Assembly (NCBI GenBank): GCA_001632425.1
Contig: KV425551.1
Location: 1,164,996 to 1,228,995 of the forward strand
From: Neolentinus lepideus HHB14362 ss-1
Lineage: Eukaryota > Basidiomycota > Agaricomycetes > Gloeophyllales > Gloeophyllaceae
Direction: 5' to 3'
Length of the DNA stretch: 64,000 nucleotides
The notes under the pieces were generated by a model, which saw nothing but the letters and a program-made list of their open reading frames with translations, did no database searches and was not told where the DNA came from. This document shows positions 34,043 to 44,600 of the stretch, one piece after another. How positions within the stretch are numbered: position 1 is the first letter of the stretch; each line of letters begins with the position of its first letter. The translations under genes were made by a program, and so were the position numbers.

Positions 34043-36305
34043 CTACTGAGCTCCCGTGGCGACCACTGACGGAGAGCCAAATAGAGTCTGATCCTCAAAC
34101 TCCTCCGCTGTGCCCATGATTTCCTCCCCTTCACTCGGGATACCAGGGGTCCTGCTCTTCTTCCTACTCTTTCGCTGAGAGGTTTCTAATTCCGCGGGAT
34201 TAGCTTGCTCAGGTTCGACAAGCGTCAGAGGACTAGGTGGTCGTATTTCAGGGGTGGGCCCCGTGAAATCCTTCCCCGTCAGACGGGACAGAGTTTGTAT
34301 ATCTAAGTAACAGTGGTCAGAATACCTGCAGGTGAATACCAGAAAGCATACCGTAGGGAATACGATGCATCAGACAATAGTTAATTCTCCCTGGATTCCT
34401 CCTGTCTTCCGACTTGAATTTGTTCTTGCAAGCTTTGCGGTCCCTACCAGGAAGAACCATCGATATCATCTCGTAGTTCTCACCGAATTGCGACACTGCC
34501 TGATTAGCGAGGTAGGGTCATGTCATGTCATGTCATGGATGCGAAAGTCAGGTGACATACATGGAAGAACACCTCTGTTTCTTCGGCACTCCAGCGAGAA
34601 CCCTTGACTTTTTTGCTGTAGGTTGCCGAGTTGACGAACTTCGTGGTATCAGATTCCTCCACATGTGTGTAATTGGCAGTGTCGTCTTCTTCATTTCGGT
34701 CAACAAACAGCGATTCTTCATCCACGATCGTCTCTCCATTAGCACCTATTCTAACTTGAACGTTGAAACGGCTCGTCGTCAAGCTTTGAGAGTAGTCGAA
34801 ACCGTCGGTCGTCACGTCGTTGGCGCTCGCCGCTGTCTCGTCACCGCCACCATCGCCTAAGAGTTCCTGGACAGGGGCCGTATCGAATGGGCCATTGGAG
34901 ACCGTTGCCGTCGAAGGTTCGAGAGCTCGGCTTGCATCGGGATCTACTGGAGTGCTGCTGCTAGCGGGCTCTTCCCCTTCCGTGTGACGTCCGTACTTCT
35001 TGGCTTCCTGGATAGCCTTCATTCGGGCTCGTTTCTCCCTGTTGGAAGCTTTCCAAGATGCGAAGTTGCGCTGTATCTCTGCCGCCTTGCTGCTAACACG
35101 TCCTTGTCCAGTATCGTCGCACAGTGTGGCCATTGTTACAGTCGTGGGATCGATTTCTTCCCCTGGCGGAGCTTCAGGATCAAAGGGGGGCAAAGACGGG
35201 GCCCTTCTACGTCCCCTCTTACCTCCGCTGGCACTTCTGCTTCGTTTCCGGGACGCCGGGGCTTCAGGATCTTCGTCTTCGTCTTCATTATCTCGGGCTG
35301 CTCTTTTCCTCCTACGTTGTTTCTTCGTGGGCATCTCTGTGTCCTCATACGCATTTTCCGTGTCAGGAATAGTTGCATTCACTATCACGGGCTTTCGTCT
35401 GGACCGTTTAGGAGGAACGAGTTTTTGCACTCCCCCAGCAGAGGGTTCCTCCAATGCAGCTATCCGCGTATCTCCCGAGCCGCGTTTTCCACTTATCTTT
35501 CTTCGCGGACGTGGACATGGCCCCTTTTCGTTCATGGCATCATTGACAGTATTTGATGGTGCATCACCTGATACCAGTGCTGTATCGACCCCACCATGAC
35601 CAGGGGATGTGACTTCGATGGATAGCGCTGGCGCAACTGTGACGTTCGCTGGGTCTGCAGATGTGCTACCAACTATTGTGTTTCCATGTTGGCTGAGAGG
35701 ATATCCAAGCGTTCCAGTGGCAACACTAGTTGCCAACGAAAGAGCAGGCGGTCGAAGAGCACTAGCACTTGAAACTATGACAGGAATCGCACGAGACTGA
35801 CCGGCAGTAAGAAGGATAGGTGCAGAGTCCTGAGACGGGGTCGAAATACTGGAAAAAGGAGTTTGATCGATACATGTGGGAGGACTAGGCAGCGAAGGAC
35901 TCGTATGTTGCGTCGGAAGGGTAGCAGAGGTGGCGGAGAGGAAAACATGGACAGACGATGCGCCGTTTTCCGCGGCCGCGTGAGATGGTGTGGTAGGCAT
36001 GTCGACGGGAGATCCGGACGATCCTGTCGTTACTGGCGCTTGTGATGCCTCTCCCGCGGGAAGCTGGATAACGGAAACCGAAGGCATCGCAGAAACTGCT
36101 TTGTGCTCTTCTACATTTCTCTCTGAAGAACTACCAGCGCTGGAAACAGCAGATGGCTGTTTAAAAGAGGCATTTTGTTCATTCGGCGGACGAGACTTAG
36201 GTCTAGTGATAGGTTTGAAGATAGTTCCGCCTTTCTCTGCAGGGGAAATGAGTTTGTCTATGCGGAGAATGCGTGGCTCGAGCACTTACGAACTCTGGAA
36301 AACAT
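34043..36305 (-). CDS. BDP1: TFIIIB subunit B'' (BDP1)
   Basis: RNA polymerase III initiation factor that joins TBP and Brf1 on tRNA and 5S gene promoters. The ATG at 36305 plus a 53-nt intron with a CCCCTGCAG acceptor gives MFSRVQKGGTIFKPITRPKS, the characteristic fungal Bdp1 opening. A long Ser/Pro/Thr region with basic patches follows (residues about 30-500, for example KKQRRRKRAARDNEDEDED). The Myb/SANT domain is near the end: SRWSAEETEVFFH, then after an intron AVSQFGENYEMISMVLPGRD and RKACKNKFKSEDRRNPGRIN, which is diagnostic. The C-terminus carries RKSRKKSRTPGIPSEGEEIM and stops at 34043. About 700 residues. The intron beside the SANT exon holds a (TGTCA) pentamer run near 34517-34536. 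Confidence 0.93.
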
Positions 36306-36410
36306 CGTAAGTCGAAGATGGAGAGTTCTCGCTGTATCTGGCGAGATCACTTGCATTACGTAACGGTGATTGTGCAGCAAACTGCGCCACAGCTCGTCCG
36401 CGAGCGCAGA

Positions 36411-38161
36411 ATGACTCGCGTACTATTACCTACAGGTTCAGCAGCTAATTGGGAACTGAGCGCGGATGGGAAATCCTCAGAGCTGGAATCTATCGCGGGA
36501 AGGTGAGTGGGAGAACTATGGGAAGGAAACCTCAAACTCAACGTCGTTACCAGTTTCGTGGTCCTGCAGTCCCTCAGGCAATGTATAGTCCAGCCCTGCT
36601 GCCCTGAGTAATTGTCTAAAGTGTACCATCAGCTAGAGATCAGTGGCTATCATCAACGTTTCCGAAATTCTCGACCAAATCTCGTGGTTCCAAGCCACCC
36701 GAGGTAGTGCCTCCACCTCACTCCATCACCTTCCATGGGCGATGTGACCTAGAAATCGGACCTCATATATTTTGCGATACTGCCTTCTTTGAGGTGCGGT
36801 ATCTCTCACAGCTTCCAGTGCAGCAGTATGGGCCCCCTCTGAATCCAGGTCCAAGCTCCGCTATCAGTTCTTCATCTACTCAAAGAGCATCCACGCCTCT
36901 TATTTCAGCATTGGCTTCGAATGTGGCTGTGACACCAACGCTAGTGTCACAAGTGAATACTGCAGCGCAAACGAATCCTACGCTCGCTCATCTAGTCTAT
37001 CTGGCAGCATCCAATAGAGCAACACCAGAACAGCTTAAGACGCTGGGCTTGTTGATCCAGTCTATGGCCACTAGTCCGACCACCTCTAATGGTCTGATTC
37101 CAACGATATCACAACAGCCGTCCACCACCCCGGCTTATGATGCTGTCTCATCACCACACACGATTTTCTCTCAAGAGTTTGACCTGGTCATCGAGTTCAA
37201 GGAGACGCATCTTGAGAAAGCGATCTTCCCCCGCGTTCCTGTTGTCTGTAAGCAACTCGCAAGTAGGGGGGAATCAGTTCCAGGCTATCCTGATGTCTGT
37301 ATTACCACCTGCATGCCCTTCCCTAACAGTGGCACGAAGGGACCTCCTCAACTTGTCGACCTCCTTCTCAGAAAGGTCAGTCGAAATATATGGGACCTCC
37401 TTTGCCGCTGGGCAGGTGACGAGGAGAAAATGCGCAACAGCCAGAGGATCCTTGATCAGACGGTATAAGGTCTTTGTTCTGGTAATTTGCCGTTCCTGAC
37501 GTGCGCCAGTAGGTTCCCTCTGAACGAGATTTTCTAGGGCATAGAATGCCTGAAGGTGAATGGCTCAAGGAGCTAAGAGCAGTGCGTGCCACATTTATGC
37601 CCATGTCCCGAGGTCTGACATTTTCTCTGCAAAGGCTGCGATGCCTGAACCACCGATGAAGCCTCTAAAACCGTCGCACGCAGAAAACAACAAACAAAGG
37701 AAGAGGTCGACCGCGAAGAAGCCGCAATACAATCAGAGCACTATAGATCCACCTCGCAGTGGCATTACGAAGAACAGGGCGTCTGAGCTAAAGCCGCAAC
37801 CACCGGTCGCTATGCCTCCGAAAATCCGAATAGCGTGTTTCGCCTGCGATCAGACCGATGTGCCGTTACTGATGGGCGGACGTACGTAGTAAAGATCTAC
37901 GCTATCCGGGAATGTTGCTGACCGAATCAACCAGGATATTGTCGTCAATGCATCGACGCAGGTAGAGCACCCAGTGAAATTCCCGTTGTTCAAAGAAATT
38001 CTAGCTCCATATATCCGAATGATGCGATGACGCGGGTTAATGAGTCGCAACCACACCGCAAGCCTAAAACAACCCTACGTACATCCACTGTACCGGTCGC
38101 GTCATCGCCATTGGCAGTAAACCCTCCTCTGGTCCCTGAGAACGGCAGTCTGGATCAATAG
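36411..38161 (+). CDS. Unrecognised protein with a C-terminal CX2C...CX2C motif
   Basis: Start at 36411 (MTRVLLPTGSAANWELSADG). A 55-nt intron (GTGAGT...ACCAG) and then a 50-nt intron (GTATAG...ATCAG, about 36580-36629) give ELESIAGSFVVLQSLRQSRD joined to QWLSSTFPKFSTKSRG, PPPHSITFHGRCDLEIGPHI and FFEVRYLSQLP. A Ser/Pro/Ala linker follows with ANPTLAHLVYLAAS-like and ATPEQLKTLGLLIQSM helices, then a compact block (FDLVIEFKETHLEKAIFPRV, YPDVCITTCMPFP). Two more introns lead to ERDFLGHRMPEGEWLKELRA and a basic stretch. The end has CFACDQTDVPLLMGG-RYCRQC, a CX2C-X14-CX2C zinc-type knuckle. About 500 residues. I do not recognise the family. Nuclear, chromatin-type composition is inference. It is divergent from BDP1 over 105 bp. 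An in-frame ATG at 36318 is an alternative start. Confidence 0.7.
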
Positions 38162-38232
38162 CTCCCAGGGTATGACAGTGAATTAATGTAGGGATGTATA
38201 TACATGGTTGCTTGAAGGTCATATCATAAGTT

Positions 38233-38298
38233 AGTCCAAAATAATGTTACCGTGGGATGCATATAAGTCCAAAATAATCTTATCGTGGGATGCATATA
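38233..38298. repeat. Tandem duplication, 2 x 33 bp
   Basis: Two adjacent 33-bp copies (38233-38265 and 38266-38298), each beginning AGTCCAAAATAAT and ending GTGGGATGCATATA, differ at only two positions. They sit in the 142-bp gap between two converging genes, ending six bases before the stop codon of the minus-strand gene, so they are in 3'-UTR sequence of one or both transcripts. Confidence 0.9.
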
Positions 38299-38303
38299 TA
38301 CCA

Positions 38304-41300
38304 TCAAGACAAAACCTTCAAGGCCCAGCCAAACCACCATACGACGACCGCCATTTGACCACCGACTATGGCGAGTTCAATCAGCACCGCAATCCACTGG
38401 ATAAAGAAACCAGTCCAAAATATCGGCAATACCAACCACCACAGACCTGCATGGCTGATAGCCGACAATCTCCACAACGATGAAATGAATATCGCAGCAC
38501 GAGCTTGTAGGAAAGTGACGGCAACAGTCAGATTGAAGAACAGAAACAGACCCAGCCAATGCCGGAGAGATCGGTGGGGGAGCCGCTTAATCGGATAGCG
38601 TTTGGCTTCTCCTGTGAACTCGTTGCGATACCAGGGAATAATGAGGAAGTCCTGCACGTCCTCGCCGATAACCTTGCCATAGTTCCGCCAGAAAGGAGTG
38701 ACGGTGTCCAACAGGAACGTCAGGGCATCCATGCCGAATTCCCACAGTTGTTGATAGTTATCCTTATAGCTTTCTTCAAGTCGGACGATGAGGGAGAGCT
38801 ATCCGATATGTCAGCAGCTGTATGCTACTAAGCAAGCTTGAACGTACCTCGTCATAGACTACCGACGTGTGGGCCAACGTCTCGTTATATTCTCGCTTCG
38901 CTTCGAGATGAATTGGTTTGACATCGGCTAGCATATCGGCGATGCCAACAGCCCTTCGTTCGATAGTCTGACGGTGATCTTCCAGCCGGTGTAGAGTCTC
39001 GACAAGGGTATTGACTTGATCCTCGAAGACGCTCTTCCGGGCGTCCAAGCTATGTCTACGCCCTTCTCTTGCAACGAAGGACCGCATCACGTCGTGCTGA
39101 AGCTGAAGCCGGCTGTGGATATCGTCGACAGCTCTCCAGCCCTTTGATCTGCGGGTGGAACCGGTAACCGCAGCGGGATCGTGACTGAAGGCATCTATCA
39201 AGTCCTGTGGCAAGCCATCGCTCGGCGTGCGTGACAGCTCAGATAGCTGCCGTCGGACGGTTTCGTACTCTTTGACAGCAGTCGCAACCCGCTGCAATAG
39301 CATTCGTATGCGATTGTTCTGCGCCACCGCATCCTCCAACATTCTGTGTACGCGTTTGAGTGGATGTGATATATAATGACAGGCAGGACTCACTGGGCTT
39401 TCCGTTCGTATTCTCGACGTTCCGCATCCTCGTCGACACCAAGATAGTCCGATTCATCATCATCCCTAGAGAGCTGCTCATACGGAAACAGAGAAGCTCT
39501 GTTCCTACGGGGCGGCACGACGACTCGCGGCAAGAAGCTGTGTTCAGTCACGGATCGCTTTGGAATAAACCGCGGCTGAAACTGAGCTTCGCCATCCGAC
39601 CGGTACGCAAACCGAGCAGTCTGAGGGTCTTCAGAGTCAGGCACTTGCTCTTCAGATGATGCCCGTGACGCGGAACGCGCTTCCCTATCGGTATCGGTAT
39701 CACCCATAGAGTGCACGCTGATGTTGTTGGCTTGTTGGCGGGAGGTGCCTACACCTTCGCCTTCAGAGTGCGGGTGAACATCGGACAAGGACGCTCGGAC
39801 AGAAGACTCTCCATCACTGCCAAGATGCTGTTGGCGACTTCTACGACGAACATACTCTCGAAGATAACCTCGACTGCTTGCAGGTGACAGTTCGCCTTGC
39901 GCATGAGGATGCCTCAAGGAGCTAGTCAGGATGCTACTGAAGGAACTACGCGCAGAATCGCCAGCATTCGGTAGAGAATGCCTCCAGCTCCTCGTATACG
40001 GCTCCGGACGACGCTGAACATCCATGGAGGCATACTCCCGGCCAGGTTCAACCTTGGGTTCAAAGGATACATATTCATCGAAAGAACGTTTCCTGGAGAA
40101 TGAAGGCTCGAGTGGAATAGGGATAGAGGAATGCTGCGATATGTTCAATGATCTGGCGTCCCGCGTTGACCGAGTGCTATCGAGGGAGGGAGAACCTGCT
40201 GTGCTCGGTCCGTTCATCATTAGCTCAGAGTCTGGATAAGTTTGCGATTTGAGGTACTCTTCCACTATCAATGCTGTGACATGCCACGGCAGCCTGGAAG
40301 ACGCCCTTTCTCCGCGTTTGTCCAACAGATGCTTCAGCCAAGTAAGAGGCTCTGCTTGGTCCAACGTCGATTTCACGATTGGTTCTTGGCTGCTGTACCA
40401 ACCGACGACTTTGGCCAAATTAAGCGGGCCCGCCTTCGACGTGAGTGAAGCATATATAACATTATATCGCCTCTGCAGTTGCTCGCTCGTTATAGCCGCT
40501 TTTCGGACAGTACCTGACCGCGTCTTATCTCTGATTCTCTTGAGCTTCTCTATGGATTAGTGAGTATGCATCTACGCATATAACGAAGATCAACCATCCT
40601 GACCAATATATAAGAGGTCTTGTTGCTCAGCGACGCCCTTACCGAGGGATGGGTTCCTCTCTTTGGATTTCCCCTTCGAAGTAAGGGACATCGTCCAACG
40701 TCTGATATCATGCTTGTCGGTGGTAGGCGTCGACCGAGTCCAATCGAGTGTAGTACCGTTGTCCGAGGAAGTAGGTACGGGATGAAGATGTGTAACTCCA
40801 ACAGATGGGCTGAAGTCTATGTCTGATTCATTGCTCGGTCCTAGTATGTGGGAGGAGGGAGCAGTAGAAGTCGGGAAGGACACTTCCATGGGTGATACTG
40901 ACGAGCCAGCCGACACCGACGAAATTGTGTTGAGGTCAGACCTGGCCGGCGCATCTCCTCGAACAGAGTTAGCTTGCAAAACACGAAGGCGTGCTTCGCG
41001 CCGAGCCTTCAACTTGAGCGCCCGCTGAACATCTTCCAGAATGCCAGGATCTAGATACATCCATGAAGCGAGGGTGACAAATGAACGAATACATTCACTT
41101 GCCATCCTGTGCTATTACAGGGATGAGATGTCATGCTAATATTCTGACAAGGTAAAGACTGACCTAAAGTGTATTCATCGGAAAGCGTTCCAAAGTCAGT
41201 AGAGGCATCTTCTGCCCTGACAGCGCTCGTGGCCTTATTCGCTAATCCTGATGCAACCTGAGTGAGGGTCCTTCTCCGTATGTTTCTTGAGGGGCTCTCA

Positions 41301-41575
41301 GTTGTTCTTGCGGCTTGAGTGGGCTCCGAGAGCAGTACCGTAGCATCAACAGAACGTACACGGCGGCGTCTGTCAGAATTGGAGGAAGTTTGTGCTGTCG
41401 TAGGCCCTCTTAAGATTGGAGGATGTCCAATACCAATTCCTGATTGTCTACTCGCATTCTCCACCGCACTGAAATGAGTAGATCCTTTGCCTTCTGCAGG
41501 GAACTGTATACGCGACTGCCGGACCGACGATGAGGTGGGAGGCTCTCCTAAGTTGCCGGGACCTCCTGCATCCAT
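38304..41575 (-). CDS. Unrecognised large protein: disordered N-terminus, coiled coil, C-terminal membrane helices
   Basis: About 980 residues in at least six exons. The ATG at 41575 gives MDAGGPGNLGEPPTSSS; a 118-nt intron (about 41058-41175) joins LSDEYTL to DPGILEDVQRALKLKARREA. Later blocks: KLKRIRDKTRSGTVRKAAIT, NLAKVVGWYSSQEPIVKSTL, PLTWLKHLLDKRGER and PWHVTALIVEEYLKSQ (about residues 330-430), then a Ser/Arg-rich region. A coiled coil follows (MLEDAVAQNNRIRMLLQRVA to DMLADVKPIHLEAKREYNET), and SYKDNYQQLWEFGMDALTFL. Near the end are hydrophobic helices (LGLFLFFNLTVAVTFLQARA, LWWLVLPIFWTGFFIQWIAV, GGQMAVVVWWFGWALKVLS). The pattern suggests an ER or vesicle membrane protein facing the cytosol. 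I cannot name the family. Being one gene rather than two rests on the splice at 41058-41175. Confidence 0.72.
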
Positions 41576-41811
41576 AGAAGTATCGCAGTCGTCGTCGAGT
41601 GCTATTGCATGAGAGAGATTTGCAAAGGAGTGGAATATGCCAACCAAGGAGGCCTGTCCGTTCAGGAGGACCTGTCACTGCTGCACGCGTGATGCTTGTG
41701 GGGAAGCGCCATAGGAATGTGGGAAACAGGAATTTCTTGCAGTTTTGTTGCGGTCACCTCCATCGTCTTCAACACCCCATTTACCCTTACTACTTCCTGC
41801 TCTTATCCAAA

Positions 41812-42543
41812 ATGTCTGACGACGGCTACGACGGAGGTGTTGGTGAAGATTATGACTACGGAGGGACCAGGTAAGAACTGCATTATTCTGTATGGACTCG
41901 CTGGTCCTATGCAAAGTAGTTTCGCAGAAGACACCTTTGTGTGTAGTCGAGACCTTCCAGTTCACTCACCGTGAGATGACCGATGTCTCCAGGACGAAAA
42001 CTATGACCTACTTGGTAATGAGATGCAAGACCAAGAACAGGACCCGAGCGCCCAAGATCACGACCCACAGCTACAGACAAACGGGGAAGTAACGCACAAT
42101 GGGATTGGCGGTCTGAACGGCCATACACAGGTGGAAGACACGGGCGATGGTGACGCTGGTGGTGGAGCTGAAACGTCGCAAGCGCAAGGAGATTCTATGG
42201 CGGAGAGGCAGCCCAACAAAATACGGGTAACGACCCCGTACTTGACGAAGTATGAGAGGGCGAGGATATTGGGAACAAGGGCACTGCAGATCAGGTACGT
42301 GCAACGCTCAGAAGTATCCTATCCACCGTCCGTCGCTACTACCCCAACATCGTCTTCTCTTTCTTACCCACTTTCAGCATGAACGCACCTGTCCTGGTTC
42401 CTCTGGATGGCGAAACGGACGCGTTACAAATCGCAATAAAAGAGCTCGCTGCCCGCAAAATTCCGTTGGTGATTCGACGCTACCTTCCCGACGGTAGTTT
42501 CGAGGACTGGAGTGTCTCAGAACTAATTAGTGATTACGACTAG
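41812..42543 (+). CDS. RPB6: RNA polymerase I/II/III shared subunit RPB6 (ABC23)
   Basis: Common core subunit that stabilises the clamp base of all three nuclear RNA polymerases. The C-terminal half is unmistakable: [81 protein letters not shown]. The N-terminus is acidic as usual ([18 protein letters not shown]) but the frame closes only if a 22-nt micro-exon at 41917-41938 is included, adding SSFAEDTF before [10 protein letters not shown]. Introns are then 46 and 54 nt with good donors (GTAAGA, GTGTGT) and acceptors (CAAAG, CTCCAG), plus a third near 42294-42378. About 180 residues. It is divergent from the membrane coiled-coil gene over 236 bp. Confidence 0.96.
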
Positions 42544-42765
42544 AAGGACATTTTGGGGTTTTCATGGGTTGTCGTCTGTACGCCATATGTTCCTGGCATT
42601 ATTATCTTATTTTATCACTTGTTTCGCTGAATGGCAGCGGTTTTCCTTCACCCATGAATTTGCATGCTGCACCTAGCACGTATTCACGAGTCCGCGAGAC
42701 GATAAATTAAGCCGACCGACAATATATCTTACAAGATAATATAATACATCATCGAGACAGCGATC

Positions 42766-44429
42766 TCACGCTATCTCGACATACACCTGCCTCCGACGAC
42801 TGGTGGCTCTCTTCAAAGGGATCTCTTTGTCGTCATCTTCGATCTTCTTCGTGCTGGGCCTCTCTAGGGTCTTCTTCGCAGGCGTCGGTTTGCCCGGATC
42901 CAAACCACCCTCGACGTCCTTGCCATCGTCCCTGTTGGTATTATCACCAAATAACAAGCCCCGCTCCTCGAACTCCATGTTTTTGGTGGTAATAACTCGC
43001 TTCTTTGAAGGACTGCATTCCGAGTCGGAATAGTGGCACGAATTCGGTCGTCGCTTGCTAGGCGACGAGGGCGGCGATGGGAGGGATTTGGCAGCAGTTT
43101 TGGTCTGCTTGGAGGTCTGAGATTTTGTAGGCGGTATGTTCTCCCGGCCGACATTTTGCTTTTTATCCTTGCCCTTGCTAGCAGCGACCTCCTTAACCAC
43201 TTTGAAGCTGCTCTCGGCGTCGCTAACCAGGGTCTTCTGGATCTCCCAGTCCGCAGGCCTCATCTTCTTCCATTCCACCAAGGTCTTCTCGGACCACGCG
43301 TCCGTATCCGCCTCAACCCAGTAGTCTATGATGCTTTCCCACTCGCTACCAGGGGCTGTCTTGTTCACGAACACGACCTTGCCGGCCCAACTTTCTTTCT
43401 TTGCCTTGGCCCTTTTCCTTGGTTTCTCGGGTGAAGGGGAGGGCGAGGGCGTCATAGGAGTCTCGCAGTGTGAGTGAACGACACGTGCGAAGTCCTTCAC
43501 TAGCTTCTTGAACCCGTGAACTTTGAGTGAGGTGCCCATAATGACGAGCAAGTCGGGTTTACGGTTCATGTCGGCGGTCTGGATAGCGCCAATGTCTTCG
43601 CCTAGCGGATGAGGTTCGTCGTACAGGACGATCGCTGGCCGAAGGCTCCCCACTTTAAGAGGGCGTGCGGAGCGCGCCAGACGAGCTTCAGCTGTACGAA
43701 TTCAATGCGTTAAGTATGAAGTCACGGTATATGTCATTGTGGCAGACTTACATCTCGCAGAACACTCCGGGCAGTCTGGTGCTTCTCCTTCCAGGAATTT
43801 CTCCAAATGCTCTTCCCCGCAGACCAAGTCTGCCGAGCACAACATGCACCTCACACGGTGAATGTCGCCATGAAGCTGCACATTTCTAACCTCCCTTGCC
43901 TTGATCTTTCCCTTCCCTTTGCTACTTGACTTAACTTCTTCGCTCGAGCTCCCCAGCAGTCCGCACTGCTCCTCCAGGCCGTCAATGTTCTGGGTATAAG
44001 ATCGAAGGAGTTTGCCCTTGGTATCTAGTGTTGTGATGAAGCGGTGTGTAGGCGACGGCTTGGCGGCGTCAATAGAGCGTTTGAGGTTAGAGATGAACGT
44101 GTAGAATAAAGAAGTGGATGTGGGATCGCGGAAGAGTGAAGAGTCAAATAGATCACGTCCTTTGAGGAAGGTGTCTGGGTATTTCTCTTTGACGAGGTTG
44201 TAGAGTCCGTCTGACGAACGGAAGTCCTACAATTTAACGGCCACAGTTAGCGTGAAATTATTCGAGGGAACAAAGGGTCACGCACGGGTATACCGCACGA
44301 GCAGGAGATACCAGCTCCCGTCACAACTACGATTTTCTTGCTTTTGGCAACGGCCAGAGATATCGCGTTGAACGCCCTCCTGCTCGAAGGATCCGTAGCA
44401 AGTGAGTCGAGGTTGATGGCTATGGGCAT
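42766..44429 (-). CDS. NAD-dependent histone deacetylase, HST3/HST4-type sirtuin
   Basis: Sir2-family lysine deacetylase; Hst3/Hst4 members remove H3K56 acetylation after S phase and protect genome stability. The start at 44429 (MPIAINLDSLATDPSSRRAF) leads into KKIVVVTGAGISCSCGIP-DFRS-DGLY, the NAD-binding GAG-x-S-x-x-x-G-I-P-D-F-R core with one intron inside. Next are LLRSYTQNIDGLE (TQNID) and VQLHGDIHRVRC with the catalytic His, the zinc pairs CMLCSADLVC and CPECSA, VLYDEPHP and VIMGTSLKVHGFKK. All catalytic elements are intact. A long basic, Ser/Pro-rich C-terminal extension (about 200 residues, KRAKAKKESWAGKVVFVNKT then SPPSSPSKRRPN) probably holds the nuclear signal and phosphodegrons. 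Length about 510 residues. The promoter has MluI-type CGCGT repeats. Confidence 0.9.
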
Positions 44430-44581
44430 CGCGAACGGGAGGATTGGCGCGCGTTACGCCGGATGAAGGTGTTGTAGGAGACCTTGAGATAGAAGAGTAC
44501 GGGAGAGCCTCGTTGTGCATCCAATTTCAAAGAGCGAGCGCGCTGAATTCGAGCTACAGGTTGTTGGTGTTTATTTGGCCG

Positions 44582-44600
44582 ACGCGTCGCGTCGCGTCCA
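44582..44600. promoter_or_regulatory. MluI cell-cycle box cluster upstream of the sirtuin gene
   Basis: ACGCGT at 44582-44587 is followed by two further CGCGTC units and then CACGTG, about 150 bp upstream of the sirtuin start codon. ACGCGT is the core bound by MBF, which drives G1/S genes in yeasts; sirtuins of this class are cell-cycle controlled. Binding here is inferred. Confidence 0.45.

Noticed and set aside
34000..34065. Sequence resembling a second tRNA (GGGAGCTCAGTAGGG and a TTCGATTC box)
   Set aside because: GAGCTCAGTAG is the last coding triplets and stop codon of BDP1; no acceptor or anticodon stem forms.
36510..36650. A minus-strand mini-gene starting MVHFRQLLRAAGLDYTLPEG
   Set aside because: It stops after 37 codons, and the plus strand has a better model with two consensus introns linking MTRVLLPTG to the main exon.
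44430..44520. An upstream ATG frame (MHNEALPYSSISRS) as the true sirtuin start
   Set aside because: It is in a different frame from the Sir2 core, and no intron of acceptable length joins the two.
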